Assembly (NCBI RefSeq): GCF_011386835.1 | Contig: NC_088809.1 | Location: forward strand, 5,837,001 to 5,901,000 | Length of the DNA stretch: 64,000 nucleotides | Source: Chrysemys picta bellii | Lineage: Eukaryota; Chordata; Testudines; Emydidae | Reading direction: 5' to 3' | Part shown: one piece after another, positions 1 to 13,602 of the stretch | Numbering within the stretch: position 1 is the first letter of the stretch | Layout: each line of letters starts with the position of its first letter | Notes under the pieces: generated by a model | Seen by the model: only the letters and a program-made list of their open reading frames with translations | The model's database searches: none | What the model was told of the DNA's origin: nothing | Program-made: the position numbers and the translations under genes

Positions 1-1300
1 GTTCTTGGAACTGGCCGCACACTTCTGGGAGTTAGGCCAAAAAAACAGTGACCCTTCCCATGTACCACTTTAGCGTCCCACAGGTAAAGAGGGTATTCAA
101 CCCAGGAGGAGGGAAGGAAGGAAATACCCATGGATGGTCACGTGAGATGTTGGAAAATGCCTTTTTTGTGTGAAAGCTCAAACCTCAGGAATCTTGATTA
201 AATGATGCACCGCTGCCTAGATATGTGCTGGAGCAGATCCCAAGTCTGGAATACCCGACATGGCTGCATGAGGTGGAAAGCATGGACTCACCGCACAGTT
301 CAACTCATTATTGTCCAGCAGTCTCCGGGTTTGTGTTAGTCCCCTAGGCCCTTTTAATTTGTTTTCCATGATGTCAGATCTAGTCGGTCTTCTCCAAACA
401 GCTGGTGTGTTGGAGACGATGCCAAAGCTGGGGAGCTGGTTCAGGGATACAGAAGGAGGCTGTGCATTTGTTTCCCGCGCGATGTGTATCTGGTGCTCGT
501 GAAAGTGAGGGACTAATACAACTGGATAAAGCCAGCCCGCGTTGGGGGCAGATGCTGCTCTATGCAGGTGCTTCCCCACACAGCCCTGGTAACGCACCTC
601 ACTTTGACCTGGAATACCTCCTGTTATTCCCATTAGGGGCCTCTCCCAGCAGAGGCTGCTAATCATGATGAATTGTACCAGAATGAGCGCTGGTTCTTTG
701 ACGTGCACAAACATCACCTATCAGGGCTAGCAAAAGACCACCTGACTCAGTCATATGAACCTAGAGAGAGATTGGAGACCAGGATTCTGCAGCATAAAAT
801 CTTGTTTTGTGGATACTAGATGACAGAAATCAATGTAATTTAAGGGGGGACAGGAAAGGATCCAAGGAAGGGGAGGGAGTTTGAACCTTTCTATGTTCAT
901 TGTGTCACGGTTCACATTTCTGACTCACCTGTCATATTTAGCACAATGAGCTCGTGTGCGCCGATCATTGGCTCATGAAAAATTGCCGGACTGACAAACT
1001 TGCACAGGGAGGCCTTCTATTAATCCACAGAACAAGTACCGCATCGGAAGCAGTGGTAGTGCCAGGTTCCCTCACACAGGCCTTCATTCTGACCACGCAA
1101 GAGCTCAGTGGGTCAGAGACGACCCATTCAGTCTTTAGCCTCTCCATGGAGGCTGCCAACCAGGAGACCAATTAGCACCAACTGCAATGCGAACAGCTGA
1201 ACCCTTTTCACAGAAGCCACCAAACAGCTACCAAATGCTATCTGGTTTTGGTCATTGCTGACCTGGGCTAGATTCGTGCCAACAACTTAGATATCAAAGG
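1..1300. other. Intergenic, no gene seen
   Basis: Ordinary unique sequence. The open frames here lack any recognisable domain and overlap each other on both strands. Confidence 0.6.
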
Positions 1301-1308
1301 CTCTAGAT

Positions 1309-2014
1309 CAGAGGTGGGCAAACTTTTTGGCCCAAGGGCCATATTGGGGTTGCAAAACTGTATGGAGGGCCGGGTAGGGAAGGCTGTGCCTCCCCAAACA
1401 GCCTGGCCTCCACCCCCTATCCGACCCCTCCCACTTCCCACCCCGACTGCCCCCCCTCAGATCCCCTGACCCATCCAACCCCCCCTGCTCCTTGTCCCCT
1501 AACCGCCCCTTCCCTGGGACTCCACCCCCATCCAACCCCCCCCTGCTCCCAGTCCCCTGACTACTCTGACACCTATCCACACCCCCACCCCTTAACAGGC
1601 CCCCCAAGGACCTCACGCCAATCCAACCCCCTGTTCCCTATCCCGATCCCTATCCACACCCCTGCACCCAACAGGCCCCCCTGGGACTCCCACGCTTATC
1701 CAACAACCCCCCCGTCCTCTGACTGCCCCGTAGAACCTCCACCCCCTCCAACTGCCCCCTGTTCCCTGACTGCCCCCCTGAGACCCCCCCGCCCCTTATC
1801 CAACACCCTGGCCCCCTTACCTTGCCGCTCAGAGCAGCATGTCTGGCAGCCGTGCCGCCTGGCTGGAGCCAGACACGCCGCCATGCTGCTCGGTAGGCGC
1901 ACGCAACCCCACTGCCCAGAGCGCTGCCCACACAGCGGCGGGGGAGGGACTGGGGGCTAGCCTCCCCAGCCGGGAGCTCAGGGGCCAAGCAGGACAGTCG
2001 TTTGCCCACCTCTG
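1309..2014. mobile_element. hAT-type non-autonomous DNA transposon
   Basis: The 706-bp element has perfect 15-bp terminal inverted repeats (CAGAGGTGGGCAAAC / GTTTGCCCACCTCTG) and a perfect 8-bp target duplication CTCTAGAT at 1301-1308 and 2015-2022. The ends and 8-bp duplication are typical of hAT elements. The interior has no transposase and contains degenerate C-rich tandem repeats (about 1430-1810), which explain the long spurious open frames. Confidence 0.92.
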
Positions 2015-2022
2015 CTCTAGAT

Positions 2023-3276
2023 ATCCCATTTCCAGCCAGTGCCATTTAGTGCCTAAGTAACTAATCTTCTCTTCTAATCTAACCAAAATTAAAGATTTTC
2101 AACTGCAGGAGGGATAATTTTGCACGGTAACTCGGTAACACAAACAAACAATGACTATGCTAGAATCTTTGTGCATTTTCCAAAATTTGAGCAAAACCAG
2201 GTGGAGTTGTGGGCTTTTGTTTTGGACTTTAAACAATCCTCTTGCAGAGTCTACGGCCCACGAACACCACTAGAAGGCTTGGAAAGGGATGCTACCCCGT
2301 TCATATATCCTCACACCTAGTACCAGCTCTTCCAACTCCATGCTGATACTGGGCAGGCAGAAGAGAGGCCTAACAAAACATTAAAAAGCCAAGAACCAAG
2401 TCTGGGGCACTACATATGTCCTGCTGTTCAAGAAAGCAGGCAATTGGTATAGACTGGACAGATTTAGCGATCATGGAGGCTGCTGTTAGACCTGACATCT
2501 CTGGACTATTCCCTGCCCCCTCCAAAGACTTTACATTATTTATGATGTTTCATTTAACCTCAGCCATGTCCTCCAAATAAAATTTATTTTGCAGCTGTCA
2601 TTCAGGTTTACTCCAGCCCTAACCTCATAATCCTATTGATTCCCTCATTATTCTAGGAGGGCAGGATTTATTTCATGCCTTCTGCATGATGGAGAAGACT
2701 TTGCACATTAATCTAGGGCATGTTTAGAAATAGTCAATCTGGGTAATTCATTATTTTCTCATTTTTCTTCCAGTTGGGCTCTGCAAACCCTCCTAGTTTA
2801 GCTGGCCTGGCTTTTTACTGCACAAATTCATATTTTGGACACAGGAGCGTCTCATCAGCATCAGATCTCCCCTTCCCGGCTGTTTACAAAGGGTTTACTA
2901 TGGGGACTGCTACTACCGCTGCTAATTTCTTCCCTTGGGGCCTGACCCTTGGGTCCTCTAGACTTCTACAGGGAAGTCAATGAGAGTTTGCAGAAACTGC
3001 CTGTGGATTTGTACCCTGCATCTCATTTCAATGTCTTGAATAGACCTTCCTTAGCCAAGGCAGGCTGGAAGGAGCTCCCTTCAGCGGCTAGCTGCCTGTA
3101 GCACAGTCAGAAGTGTTGCTGCAGTCTGCCGGGGTGGGCAAACGTGAGAATGGACCTGAAAACTGCTCCCAGGCCTTGCAGACTGTACCACTGAACATTA
3201 AAACCTGGGGTCACCAAACACTCCGTTCAGAGTGACGCTAAGTCAGATCACTGGCCTCAAACACGGCATGAATGTT
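2023..3276. other. Intergenic, no gene seen
   Basis: Unique sequence between the two hAT elements. Nothing further recognised. Confidence 0.6.
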
Positions 3277-3284
3277 CACGTAGG

Positions 3285-3749
3285 CAGGGCCAGTGCTACC
3301 ATTAAGGAAAACTAAGCGGTTGCCTAGGGCGTCAAGATTTGGGGGCGCCAAAAAGCGGTGCCCCCAATTTTTATTATTTTTTTTAATACAGCGTTCCTGG
3401 GCTGGGCTGCCAGTGGCGCGCTGACATGTGCAACTCAGACACCCTCTCCCAGCGCAGCGGCCGCTCCACTTCTCCAGCCTCCCAGGCTTGCGGCGCCAAT
3501 CAGCTGTTTGGGGCCACAAGCCTGGGCGGGGGAGGAGAATTAGAGCGGGGCCGGTTGCTCGGGGAGGAGGTGGAGCAGAGGTGAGCTGGGGTGGGGAGCT
3601 GCCGCACAGCTCCCAGGAGAGGGGGAGCTGCCACGGGGGGGCAGGGGGTGCCTCAAGGCGGAGACCTGCCGCAGGGCTGGGGAGGGGGGGGGAGGAGGCG
3701 CAAGGTGGAAGTTTCGCCTAGGGCGCAAAACTTCCTTGCACCGGCCCTG
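3285..3749. mobile_element. hAT-type non-autonomous DNA transposon
   Basis: The 465-bp element starts CAGGGCCAGTGC and ends GCACCGGCCCTG. It is flanked by an imperfect 8-bp target duplication, CACGTAGG (3277-3284) and CAAGTAGG (3750-3757). A second inner inverted pair, GCCTAGGGCG near 3322 and CGCCTAGGGCG near 3716, mirrors the ends. The interior is GC-rich and non-coding. Confidence 0.85.
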
Positions 3750-3757
3750 CAAGTAGG

Positions 3758-6700
3758 ACATTTTTTGCCTAGTTTGAAATATCAAATGTTTACATTTCCC
3801 ATCCCCCATTCATACTGGGGTTTCCATTTATAAACGGTTAATAATACACGTTAGAAGCATGATGCAGACATGAGTAGTGGTGCCATGGATGGCTATGAGC
3901 CTATAAGCACGCTATTGAGTTCTTGGACTCTCATTGATTTACCATTTATTAAAACATCACTTATTAACCCTTTATAAGTGGAACCTTAATATAAAGTGTG
4001 AGCCAGTTTCCCATAAAATGCCTGTGCAATCAAGTCAAGTGTATAGTTAAGTTGAACTTTAAAAACCTTTCATTCACTCACGCAGTATCCAGGCCAAAGC
4101 TGACTGTTTTTTAAACCTTTCCAACCTCACTTACTGACGTACTTTCTTCCTAGGCTCACCTTACTCCCTTTGCTTGTCTAGCAATGGCTCGCTCTCCGTC
4201 CCTCCACGTGCGCTCACTACCCCTTGGCACAAGAGCCTTCCCAGTTGCGGTACCCGTCATCTGAAAGAGAGTCCTGTGCGTGTCCCTCTGCTGCAGCAAC
4301 CTGTTGCATTTCCAGCCAGGGTTTGTTGAAAAAATGTCCCTCAAGACAATTTTCAGTGGAAAATGGCGGGGGGGGGCAGGGGTGGTGGAATTTTGCTTAA
4401 CCAATTTTCTTTCCTGAGTTCCGATTGAAGAACTGAAAAAAAATTCGGGTTAATTTTGTCAAGGCAATTTTTTTTTTTTTTTTGCTTCAATCAAAATTTT
4501 TCAGTGGGGAAAAACCAGATTGAATCCAATGCCCATTTTCCAGCTAGCTGTATTCCAGACATCAGCTGAAAAACTCTTTCCCCCCTAGCCCTCTGTAGTG
4601 GGTTTCATTATTGAACTCTGCAATTTTTTTTTTTTTAAGCAGTAACTCTAAAGCCTTTTGGAATGTGGTGTGTATGAAGGGCGTTATGCAGAATACAGGC
4701 CTGGTGTAGCTTACGCTGCAATTGATGGGAGTTTTGCCATTTGTAACAGAGGGGTAGGACCCACAGGCTCGGTGGAGTAGGTGCGATTCATTAGACTGCA
4801 CCCGCAATCTAAGGGAGGTGAAAGTAGCTTTCTAAAGAGGGAAGCTAAGGCTTGTGACAGACAGGCCCTGAAGGAAGGAATCTTAAATACAGCTTAGCCT
4901 GGAGAGAAGGTTTAGGCTGCAACTCCATGTAGTATTATTTTGGAATGACCTTTTCCTTAATAAACCAGACCCCAGGAGAGGTGACTTTTTGACTGTACGA
5001 GCACGCGGTATTTTAATTGGGATCCCACCTGCTTACATCATTGGTTTCAACAGGAGCAGGATTGAGCCCGAAGATTGTATTGTTGTACCTGCTTTATAGC
5101 TCTCTAATCAAACAGCAGGGCATGCTTATGAATACATTGCGATCAACTATTTTTAGTATTTAACATAGCCCCATCAGCGTGCTCAGTACTGTACAGTATA
5201 TAGAAGAAGACATGACCCCTGTCATAGGGGCTTAGAATTAAAAAAAATATATATAAAAAAAATAGGTAGACAATATAATTCAGACACATCATAAATCCAG
5301 CTGAAGGCCCAGTCTCAAAACATTTCAGCTGTCCCCCACCCCCTTCCCCAAGTATATAATTGTCTTTGTTGTATCGATACAGAGAGGCTTTGTGGAAGGA
5401 GCAGGTTTTAAGGGAAGATTAATGTAGTGAATTACACATGCAGTGAGGAAGAATTCTAACACAACTTGCAGGAGAAGGAGAAATGTCTCCTGCTTGAAAC
5501 TTCTTTTCAGAGCAGAACTTTTATTTGGATTAATAATAAAATAATTAAAGTAGTAAACACCAGCAGTGTCCTCAGTGCTGCCCAAGACACGGAAGGGGCA
5601 GGCAGCCTCTGCCCCACGACTCGTCAGAACTTTCTTCTAGCAAACAGGACAAGAATCTTATACAACTAGCTATTGCCCTGTATCCCAACAGGACCTTATT
5701 AACGAAGCATTACAGGTGGGTTCCGACAGCCATGTATTCCCGATTCCATCTGTCATGGGAACGGGGAAACAACGGAAAAGCCACATCTTTATATAGGAAG
5801 AAATAGCTTCGCATCACAGAGCCAATAAAGAGGGCAGGAGGAGTGAGCAGAGAGAGCAATACTTGACTTCATGTGAAGAAACAGGGGAAGGCACAGAACA
5901 TGCACCCGGAGACAGACCTGGATCAAAGCTTTTGCAGCCAACCGCCGCCAGACTTTGGGTCTAGACTAGCTCCTTTCTGTGCAGTGGGTCCAACCAAGCA
6001 CCCCAGTTCTGAACACGTTCTCCCCTTTCCCCCCACCCCTGACTTCGGATCCAGATCCAAATGCGTGTCGTAAGCCCACCTCAATATCAGGAAAGAGGTG
6101 GAATGCACTAAGGACATTGGACCCAATTCTTCTCGGACTCTACAATGCTGGGAACCGGTATAAGAATGTGGGAGACTTTGGGAGCTTGCCTAGGGGATGC
6201 AGGGACTCCTGGGAGGTGCTTGAGCCCCAGATTCAATTAGCAAAGACAAGCATACAAGTTGCATAGAAGCCTTTCTGAGGGCAATGGTAATTAAGGCCTG
6301 GGTCAGAAGGATTCTGTAGGAGTCGTCAGGCTTGGCGGAGAAAGTTCAGGCTGAAATTTGTATGATGTTGCTATTGTTCGAGCATAAAATCCATATTGCA
6401 ATGAAGCCAAGAGTCTGGATTATGAGCTAAGGTAGGTATGCACTGTGTAAACAGATCCCCACATTTTAAGTAGGCTCCCCTGATACTCCACCCTGGAGAA
6501 TTCACACAATCGTCATCTCTCCCATCCCCTCCATGTAAGAATTCCTACCCCAAAGGGGTTTACCATTTTAAACCTCCATCTTGCAATTGGACCCACTCAA
6601 CTAGAGCCCTGGACCTGTTGATTTCAGTGGCAATCTGGTCTGCTCACGGGAAGCTGATTGCTGGGTGAAGGGCTAAGGATGAAATTCTCCCCTGTGCAGA

Positions 6701-7519
6701 CCAAGCAAGAGGCCTCTGCCCCTCTTTAAATCCTACTTAAGCCCTCAAAACAGGACTTCCAGTGGGACTGAAACCGGTGCCTGCGTGCTGTGCTGCTTTT
6801 CTACACAGAGGAGAATTTCACTTTCAATGCAAAACACAAAATAAAATCAGTGGAGTAGGATCTAGATTCTGTATTAGCTATACATCATCTGTAGACAGTA
6901 AATATCCCCTAGGATGAACACCCTGTGCTCATAACACTATGCAAATTAGGCCCACTCAGCTGGTTAACGTTTAACACCACAACATTTGAACCTTCCCCTC
7001 TGCTTAAAAGCCAAATATTTACTGAGTCTCCCTACTGGCTTGAACTAGGAATCGATCATGGGAAACTACATGACTATCATATGGAATACATTTAACTGAA
7101 TCAAGATTTGATTAAATGCAATAAATATGATTGACTCAGTTACGTACACTCTGTGCAATTTATTTTTTCATTCTGAGAAGGGATGTTGCAGTGATCCAAT
7201 ACATTAGCTGTGATTACCACAGTAAATTCTAATTTTAGAAAAACCCACCGCAGCCTTATGACTATTTTTACACTCATCTGACAGTTACTTGGGTTAGCCC
7301 TTGAAGAGCGTTACATCCTGCAGTCCGGGCTCGGGAAGCATATGGAGCCAGCAGAGGAGGGTTAGGGTCTTTTTCTGCAACCACTTGTAAAACCATCAGC
7401 TCTGGGAACGCTTGCCCGATTTGGAGATCTTTCAGCGGGACTCCTATTTTCACCCACAGTGACCTTGCTTTCCTTGATGAGACACCAAGTATATAAAGGA
7501 AGAATAGTCAATTGATTAG
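3758..7519. other. Intergenic, no gene seen
   Basis: Mostly unique AT-rich sequence. T-runs lie at 4470-4483 and 4625-4637. Two similar TTTTCAGTGG-AAAA blocks near 4350 and 4497 may be an unrecognised old repeat. A MIR-like end lies near 5150-5245. Confidence 0.55.
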
Positions 7520-7690
7520 GCTGCTAGACCAGGCCTACCACAGACGTTGGGATGCTTTAGATAAGTCACCTTGGGGTTTTTTTTTATGCCTCAGTTTCCT
7601 ATTTGTAAAATAGGGATAATAGGACAGTCCTATTCCATATAGGTGTTGCGAAGCACTCAAATACTATTGGAATAAGGCACCCAAGTAAGA
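7520..7690 (+). mobile_element. MIR-like SINE
   Basis: Contains TAAGTCACCTTGGGG and TGCCTCAGTTTCCTATTTGT, AAAATAGGGATAATAG, the typical MIR core, diverged. Confidence 0.7.
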
Positions 7691-7849
7691 TAGATATGGG
7701 GAAGGCTTGACGGTCTGTTCCAATTTTACTTTTAAATTGCCAGACAAATTAGTTTTGTTGAAACCCTTATCGGCTTTTTTTTTTTTTTTTTAAATATTGA
7801 CCTACAGCCATGGTAAAGTAGGACTATGAATCGAGTACGGTATGCAGCA

Positions 7850-8010
7850 CCTGTTATGAGAGGATCTCAGAGCACTTTATTGTGATGGATGAGAGAGAGA
7901 AAAATGGAGCTACAGCGTGGTTAAGGAACCTGCCCAATAACACATCTTGCAGTCAGTGGCAGAGTCAGGAAAATAATTCAGGCTTCCTGACTTCCCCTAC
8001 TCCAATATTT
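7850..8010 (-). mobile_element. MIR-like SINE (reverse)
   Basis: GGATCTCAGAGCACTTTA..AGGAACCTGCCC..CAGTCAGTGGCAGAGTCAGG is the reverse complement of a MIR-type core. Confidence 0.6.
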
Positions 8011-10097
8011 GGATTCTACCACCACCAGGAAAATTATACTCTGGTTTCATTTTGGATTACCCTGCACACTTTCATTAAGACTGATTAAGAAGGGGGAAAT
8101 AACTGAGTTCAAGATAATTCAAACAATTGGACAAGCCAGGATGTGGGGCAGAAGGAATGCTGGGAAAGCGGTGGTGTCACAAAAGGAGTGGACTGTGGCA
8201 GAACAGATTATGAGAAGAGGCATTAGAAACATCCCTCTGCATAGCACATCACTTTCAAGCAGGATGAAACATACTAAACTAGAACACTGGTGCTGTCAGT
8301 GAGTTAAATCTTAAGGAAGGCTAGGTACTAGTCATGGGGGAACCTCAGAAGGACCTGGAGTAAGGAGGACTGCAAATTGGAACCTGTTCACATCTTTAAA
8401 CAAGCTGGTTCACGTAGTCCTAGCAGCTCCCAGTACACTGGGCAGGTTTACAAACTGCTGGTGAGAACACATAAGGACAACAAGAAGATTCCAGATATTG
8501 CTCCAAGGGAAAAAAATTTTAAAAAGCTTAATTCTATCTTTTCAATACCATAGAGATTGAGGAGAATAAAGAGTACCTCATGCCAAATTAAACCAAGGCC
8601 AAACCTGAGAGAATTTTTGGTCAGTGTCATACAAGATATTAGTATCATTGACTTCAACTGGAGTTATACTAGGGTGACCAGATGTCCCAATTTTATAGGG
8701 ACAGTCCCGATTTTGGGGTCTTTTTCTTATATAGGCTCCTATTACCCCCCACCCCGTCTCGATTTTTCACACTTGCTGTCTGGTCACCCTAAATTATACA
8801 GATTAAAAACCTCTATTCAGATTATTTCAGTGAAAGTAATCACTAGTGGTTAAGATGGGGATATTCACTTTTCAAGGCGAGTACATGTAAATCATCCAAA
8901 CGGACCCAGGACGCTTCTTTTGAACTTAAGTGATACCTTTGTCACACTTAATTCCCATGACTAAAGCTAATTACAATGCAACTTGCAGATCTGGCGTCCA
9001 GAGGACCTGTACAAGACCCAAGCATCACTTAAGATAGAAGTAGGGTTTAAGAAGGTTCACACAGACACAAATCCCTCTGCACAGGGGGAATTTCCCCCAG
9101 CATTCTCAAGTTTAGACACATCTTTGAAGACATAGGACCAAGATAAGACATGCAATATGATCTGGAGTCAATTTCTATGGGGGACACACATTCTCCACAA
9201 TTTCATGTTCTTTAGAAGCTTGTTTGCCAATAATTTACAAAATTAATAAAAGTAAAACTAGATCCATGCAAGACCTAAGTAAATATGGTTCTCATAGAAC
9301 AGTCTCTTTTCAGCGTAGGTTACAGAGGTTAACAGTGGTTCAGACCCCACTGAAATACCCTCACTGATTCCAGTGGGCTTTGAAAGCGGTCCTGTGTGAG
9401 CACCATATACCTTTTTAATATACCATTTTAGAGAGATTTTGTAATACTGGGAGAGCCACATAGCTCTGTACAAACGTATTACATCATTATATGGCCCCAC
9501 TTCTATCAAGAAGGCTTGTTTAAAGTTCTCAATGCAAGTTCTTTAAAGACATTGTATTGAATCTACATGCAGCATTGTGTCTATTAAGCGTTGTGGGATT
9601 ACAGCTCGGGCTTTGGCAGATCGTTGGTAAAAAGCCACGGAGCTCTGAGCTGTTCCATGTCTCATGTTTTATTTAGCCACAGAATTATAGGATTTTCTCT
9701 TGTGAGCATAGCACGGTGATGCATTTCCTTGCTGCTATTGTTAATATTCGGAATAAATGCAGTTTTGCATTGTTTTGTAGATTGGTCACCCAGATCGGGA
9801 TTTTAACAAAAATGGCTCTCAAAGGTTTTCTGTAAAATTTTATGTATATGTGACCAAAAATCTTAGGCTCCGTGAGCAGTCCCAGCGTCGCAGCCTATTC
9901 GCTCACAACTACCCCAACCTTTATTGGCTAGGACAAGTTCATTTTGTTCACAATTACATTGCTTTCCATTGGAATTCTAACCTAGACACGAGGGTCCTAT
10001 CTTCCACAGCACTATAACAGAGTCAAAAAGCTTTGGAGTGTCTGCTTATCTGGAGTTCGTTACACTGCTAAAGGGCCAGATTTGGACTGTAGGATAC
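8011..10097. other. Intergenic, one MITE, no gene seen
   Basis: Apart from the TA-flanked MITE at 8672-8789 this is unique sequence with short, domain-free open frames. Confidence 0.6.
8672..8789. mobile_element. Tc1/mariner-like MITE
   Basis: A 118-bp element with 11-bp inverted ends GGGTGACCAGA / TCTGGTCACCC, flanked by TA on both sides (8670-8671, 8790-8791). The interior (CCCGATTTT..TCTTATATAGGC) is a repeat I recognise from turtle genomes. Too small to code. Confidence 0.8.
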
Positions 10098-10100
10098 TTA

Positions 10101-10385
10101 GGCTTGGTCTACACTACCCCCCTAATTCGAACTAAGGTACGCAACTTCAGCTACGTGAATAACATAGCTGAAGTCGAAGTACCTTAGTTCGAACTTACCT
10201 TGGTCCACACTCGGCAGGCAGGCTCCCCCGTCGACTCCGCGGTACTCCTCTCGCCGAGCTGGAGTACTGCAGTCGACGGCGAGCACTTCCGGGTTCGACT
10301 TATCGCGTCCAGACTAGACGCGATAAGTCGAACCCAGAAGTTCGATTGCCAGCCGTCGAACTAGCGGGTAAGTGTAGCCAAGGCC
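10101..10385. mobile_element. PIF/Harbinger-like MITE with serial hairpins
   Basis: A 285-bp element with ends GGCTTGGTCTACACT and AGTGTAGCCAAGGCC, flanked by the trinucleotide TTA (10098-10100, 10386-10388). Inside are at least two strong hairpins (10126-10193 and 10291-10335) and a third around 10230-10278. The TTA duplication suggests the Harbinger superfamily. No coding capacity. Confidence 0.8.
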
Positions 10386-11254
10386 TTAGTGGTTTAGATC
10401 CCACTGATTGACTTCAATGGGATTTGGATCTGGACTGAAGCGTAAATACGATGTGTATTGTGTTTCTATATACACAGTAACATTTAGAATAGACATTTAC
10501 ATCTCTTCCATTGTCTTGTGTGCGTTGCTCAGAGCATAACTGTTAAAATGTAGTGGAGAAATTCTTCACACTATATTATTGTATATACATGTTTAACGGT
10601 GAAGCGAAATTTTATTATTTTAGTCCATTGTAAGACTCAGGGCTTGAGCCTGCAGTATTTACTTTGATAAAACTCTGGTCAGATTCAATGGGAGTTTTGC
10701 CTGATGTAATTTATGTCATTCATTGGGCCTTATAATGTACAATATCATATCACTATTTTAGGTAGTGAAACACCATTCAATTCAGCATCTGGTAATACAC
10801 ATGTTCAACTACAGCTCTCTTATTACCTGATGGCAGTACATTTTTTCTGATCCTTTTGTTTGCAAGGTGTTTCCTACCGTACCCAGCCCAAGAGCGAGAC
10901 AGAAGAGGATGTTTGCGTTCCCTGCTTGAACATCTCTTGAAAGCAAGAGCTGGTCATCCCGCTTACAAACCTACTTCTTCCATGTCACCTATTTCATGCA
11001 ATGGTATATATAGAGATTCATCATCAAAATGTGCATTTACCTTAACCAACCAAGCACCCAATGCCGTAATCATTATCCTTCCCCAGCCCAGTCCCCACTC
11101 TTCCCATTGTTTGTTTCTATCGCTCATTGTCTCATCTCTAAAATTAAGCCCTGATCATGCAGCCGTGACATCAGTGAGACATAAGGGGCTGCACACACAC
11201 AAGTTCCCTACAGGAGCTGGAACATGTCTACTTGAATAAAACTGCGAGATTGGG

Positions 11255-11320
11255 TCCTTAGACTGTAAATTGTTCAAGGCAGGGGCTGTGTCTTGCTCCT
11301 TGATGCTGTATAAATAAAAT
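11255..11320 (+). mobile_element. MIR-like SINE 3' end
   Basis: TTAGACTGTAAATTGTTCAAGG CAGGGGCTGTGTC..CTGTATAAATAAA matches the 3' part of the reptilian MIR-type element. Similar tails lie near 19650-19720 and 33588-33655. Confidence 0.55.
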
Positions 11321-12594
11321 ATTTGTTCCTTTCAAAGAGGACCCAACTCAAGATTATTAGTTTGCATAAAAGTCTATGGTCCAACAGTCCTCAACAAAAA
11401 CTTGAGCCAGGATAATTGCATTACTTCACTAATACACAGAGCTAGAACAAAGCTGCATTGTTTAGACTGGGGGCTTTGCAGAAGAGAAACATGATTTGTT
11501 TCTCTATCCAAGAGTCCATACCTTACTGGCTTCGGGAGGCAAATGGTACAAATTCATCACCGCATCCAAATGGCCCAGGCTTAATGTTCCCTCTCGTGCA
11601 GACTTTAGAGTTGTCACAGGCAGAAGATATTTCACTCACCATGGCTATCTTTTATGAGCTGGACAGTTTGTCCTCATTAAAATCATGTACATCTTTTACA
11701 GTGGGACTCAATAATCAGGGTGATCAAAGGAAGGCATCCAAATTACTTGGCAAACAAGCCAGCGCAGCCTGAAATACCATATAGTTTTAAATCACAAACA
11801 GTTCTCAACTCTCTTGAAACCAGAGTTTAGAGCAGAATTTGGCAGAGTCCTCTGCTTCCTGGCCAGGAAGCGATCCCCAGAGGGAAATGCCTATTACTAT
11901 TCATTCCAAAAAGAGGACATTGAAAGCTAATAGAATCTCAAACTTCAAAGTAACATGCAAACTTGATACAGAAGAATATAAGACATTGAGATGCTAACCT
12001 CCTACCCGGGGGTGGGGGGAAAAGAGCGGGGGAGGGAAATTGCATGTGTGTTTATTCACTGGGACTGGGGAGCTGCACCTAGCAAACCATTCAAAACCTC
12101 TTGCAAGAAGTCCTCCAAGCAGTTACTTCTACAAATAGAAAAACAAGTGTAGAGAGAACACATTACATCACTCACGCAAGCAGCAGTCCGGATTTCAGAG
12201 TGTTTGGGGTGCTGATTGTATTTGGGACCTACAAAAACAATCACTTTTTTTTTTTTTTTTAAACATTCTTGAGAAAAAGCTTGTGTATGTTTTTAAAAAT
12301 CTTCTCTCCCAGCCAAACCAGGTCACTGGAGATGGGTTGTATTACAGGCACACTGCTCTGAGCTCTCCCCCTGCTGGCTGATCCACAAAGCAGCACCAAC
12401 ATGGGTCTGCCTGCTGCTTACCCTCTCCTCTCCCGGCCTTCCCCGGAGTTAGGAAGTTTCCCTCTTTGTGTAATCTAGTGTCTGGAGCAGAGTGGTCACC
12501 CCCCTGTTTAATTTAAGGATGCAATGCAATGCAGCGAGGAAAAATGTCCTCAAATCCTAGAGTGCTAGTGGTTAAATCAAGCCCCTTGGCCAAA

Positions 12595-12672
12595 GCAGCA
12601 GTGAGCATCTGGGTGCTCTACAAGAAAGAAAGGAAGATACAGTCCCTGCCCAGAAGAGTTTACAGTCTAAAA
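12595..12672 (-). mobile_element. MIR/CORE-SINE-like fragment
   Basis: GGTGCTCTACAAGAAAG..ATACAGTCCCTGCCC..GTTTACAGTCTAAAA is a reversed old SINE end. A weaker copy lies at about 5150-5245. Confidence 0.5.
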
Positions 12673-13602
12673 CAGCTTAGCAAGGAGGGTAGCAAATGCA
12701 GCAACAGTTGTGCTGACAGCTCTCTTCCCAGCACCGTGCTGCTCCTTCTGCTCTGACAGCACTGATGGTCACGCTGGAAAATTCAATACACAGAAGGGGG
12801 ATTAGGTCAGTCCTGGCCCATGCTTGGTTAGTCGGGCAGGGGGAGAGAAATCATCTAGGGCATAAGAGAAAGTTCAGTCCTGGATTATCCTTCCTGACTG
12901 GGGCAGAAAGGGCTTCTAAATTAGGCCTTGGGGAGCCTTTCTATGGCTGTGATTGGGAGGATCCAGCCCGTACCAGATACTGCGATGGGATACACCCCTA
13001 TTAAAGCGATGGTCACCTGGGAAGGATGATGAAGAGAAGAGGCTGCCTTCAGCCGGCGATTTTCTTGGGGAAGCAGGTATAAAATACACTGTTGGACTCA
13101 AAAGGCTTCCCCTTCCCCCAGGCCAGGCAATTGGGCTGGGTGCTGGGGAACACGGCTGAGAATGGGGCGGGGGGTGGGAAACCTCCCCATTCCGGGCTAG
13201 ACAGTTGATGTAGGCAGCCTCTGCCCACGGGTGGCTGTGGTAAGGAGGGGAAAGAGGAATTGCTGGTGAATCCATGGCTGTGCTGTGGATATGCTGGATG
13301 TAGGTACTGGAACCACCTAGCCTGCCCCTGCCAATCTCGGCTTCCGGACATGCAGGAGACACCCCTCCCCCCCCCCCCCCCCCCCGGCCCCCCACCTCTC
13401 CAAAGCAGAGGAACACAGAACACATACAGTCCTCCACCAGCACAGGCTCCTGAAATCCAGTCCTCTCCTCCCCATCCACACAGGGATTGTACCAGCTCTG
13501 CTCCGGTCCATGCACAGAGCGGGGTCCCCAGCGTGCCTCCGATACACGTTTCACTTCACTCATGAAAATGATACAAAGGGGGAAGGAAAAATAGTTTGGG
13601 GG

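Larger units (their letters stand above)
10389..13602. other. Intergenic, no gene seen
   Basis: Contains copies of the TTGACTTCAATGGGA motif (10406-10422, 10681-10700), old SINE fragments and a T-run at 12245-12260. A C-run of about 19 (13367-13385) lies in the MIR-adjacent GC-rich stretch. No coding signal. Confidence 0.55.

Noticed and set aside
1308..2086. Several overlapping open frames near the left end
   Set aside because: They lie within the C-rich interior of a hAT element and encode repetitive Gly/Arg/Val text.
3238..3833. Open frames over the second transposon
   Set aside because: They cross the element's inverted ends and show no transposase residues.
12916..13563. 215-codon minus-strand frame
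   Set aside because: Interrupted by a poly-C/poly-G tract read as Gly/Pro, with low complexity and no recognisable domain.
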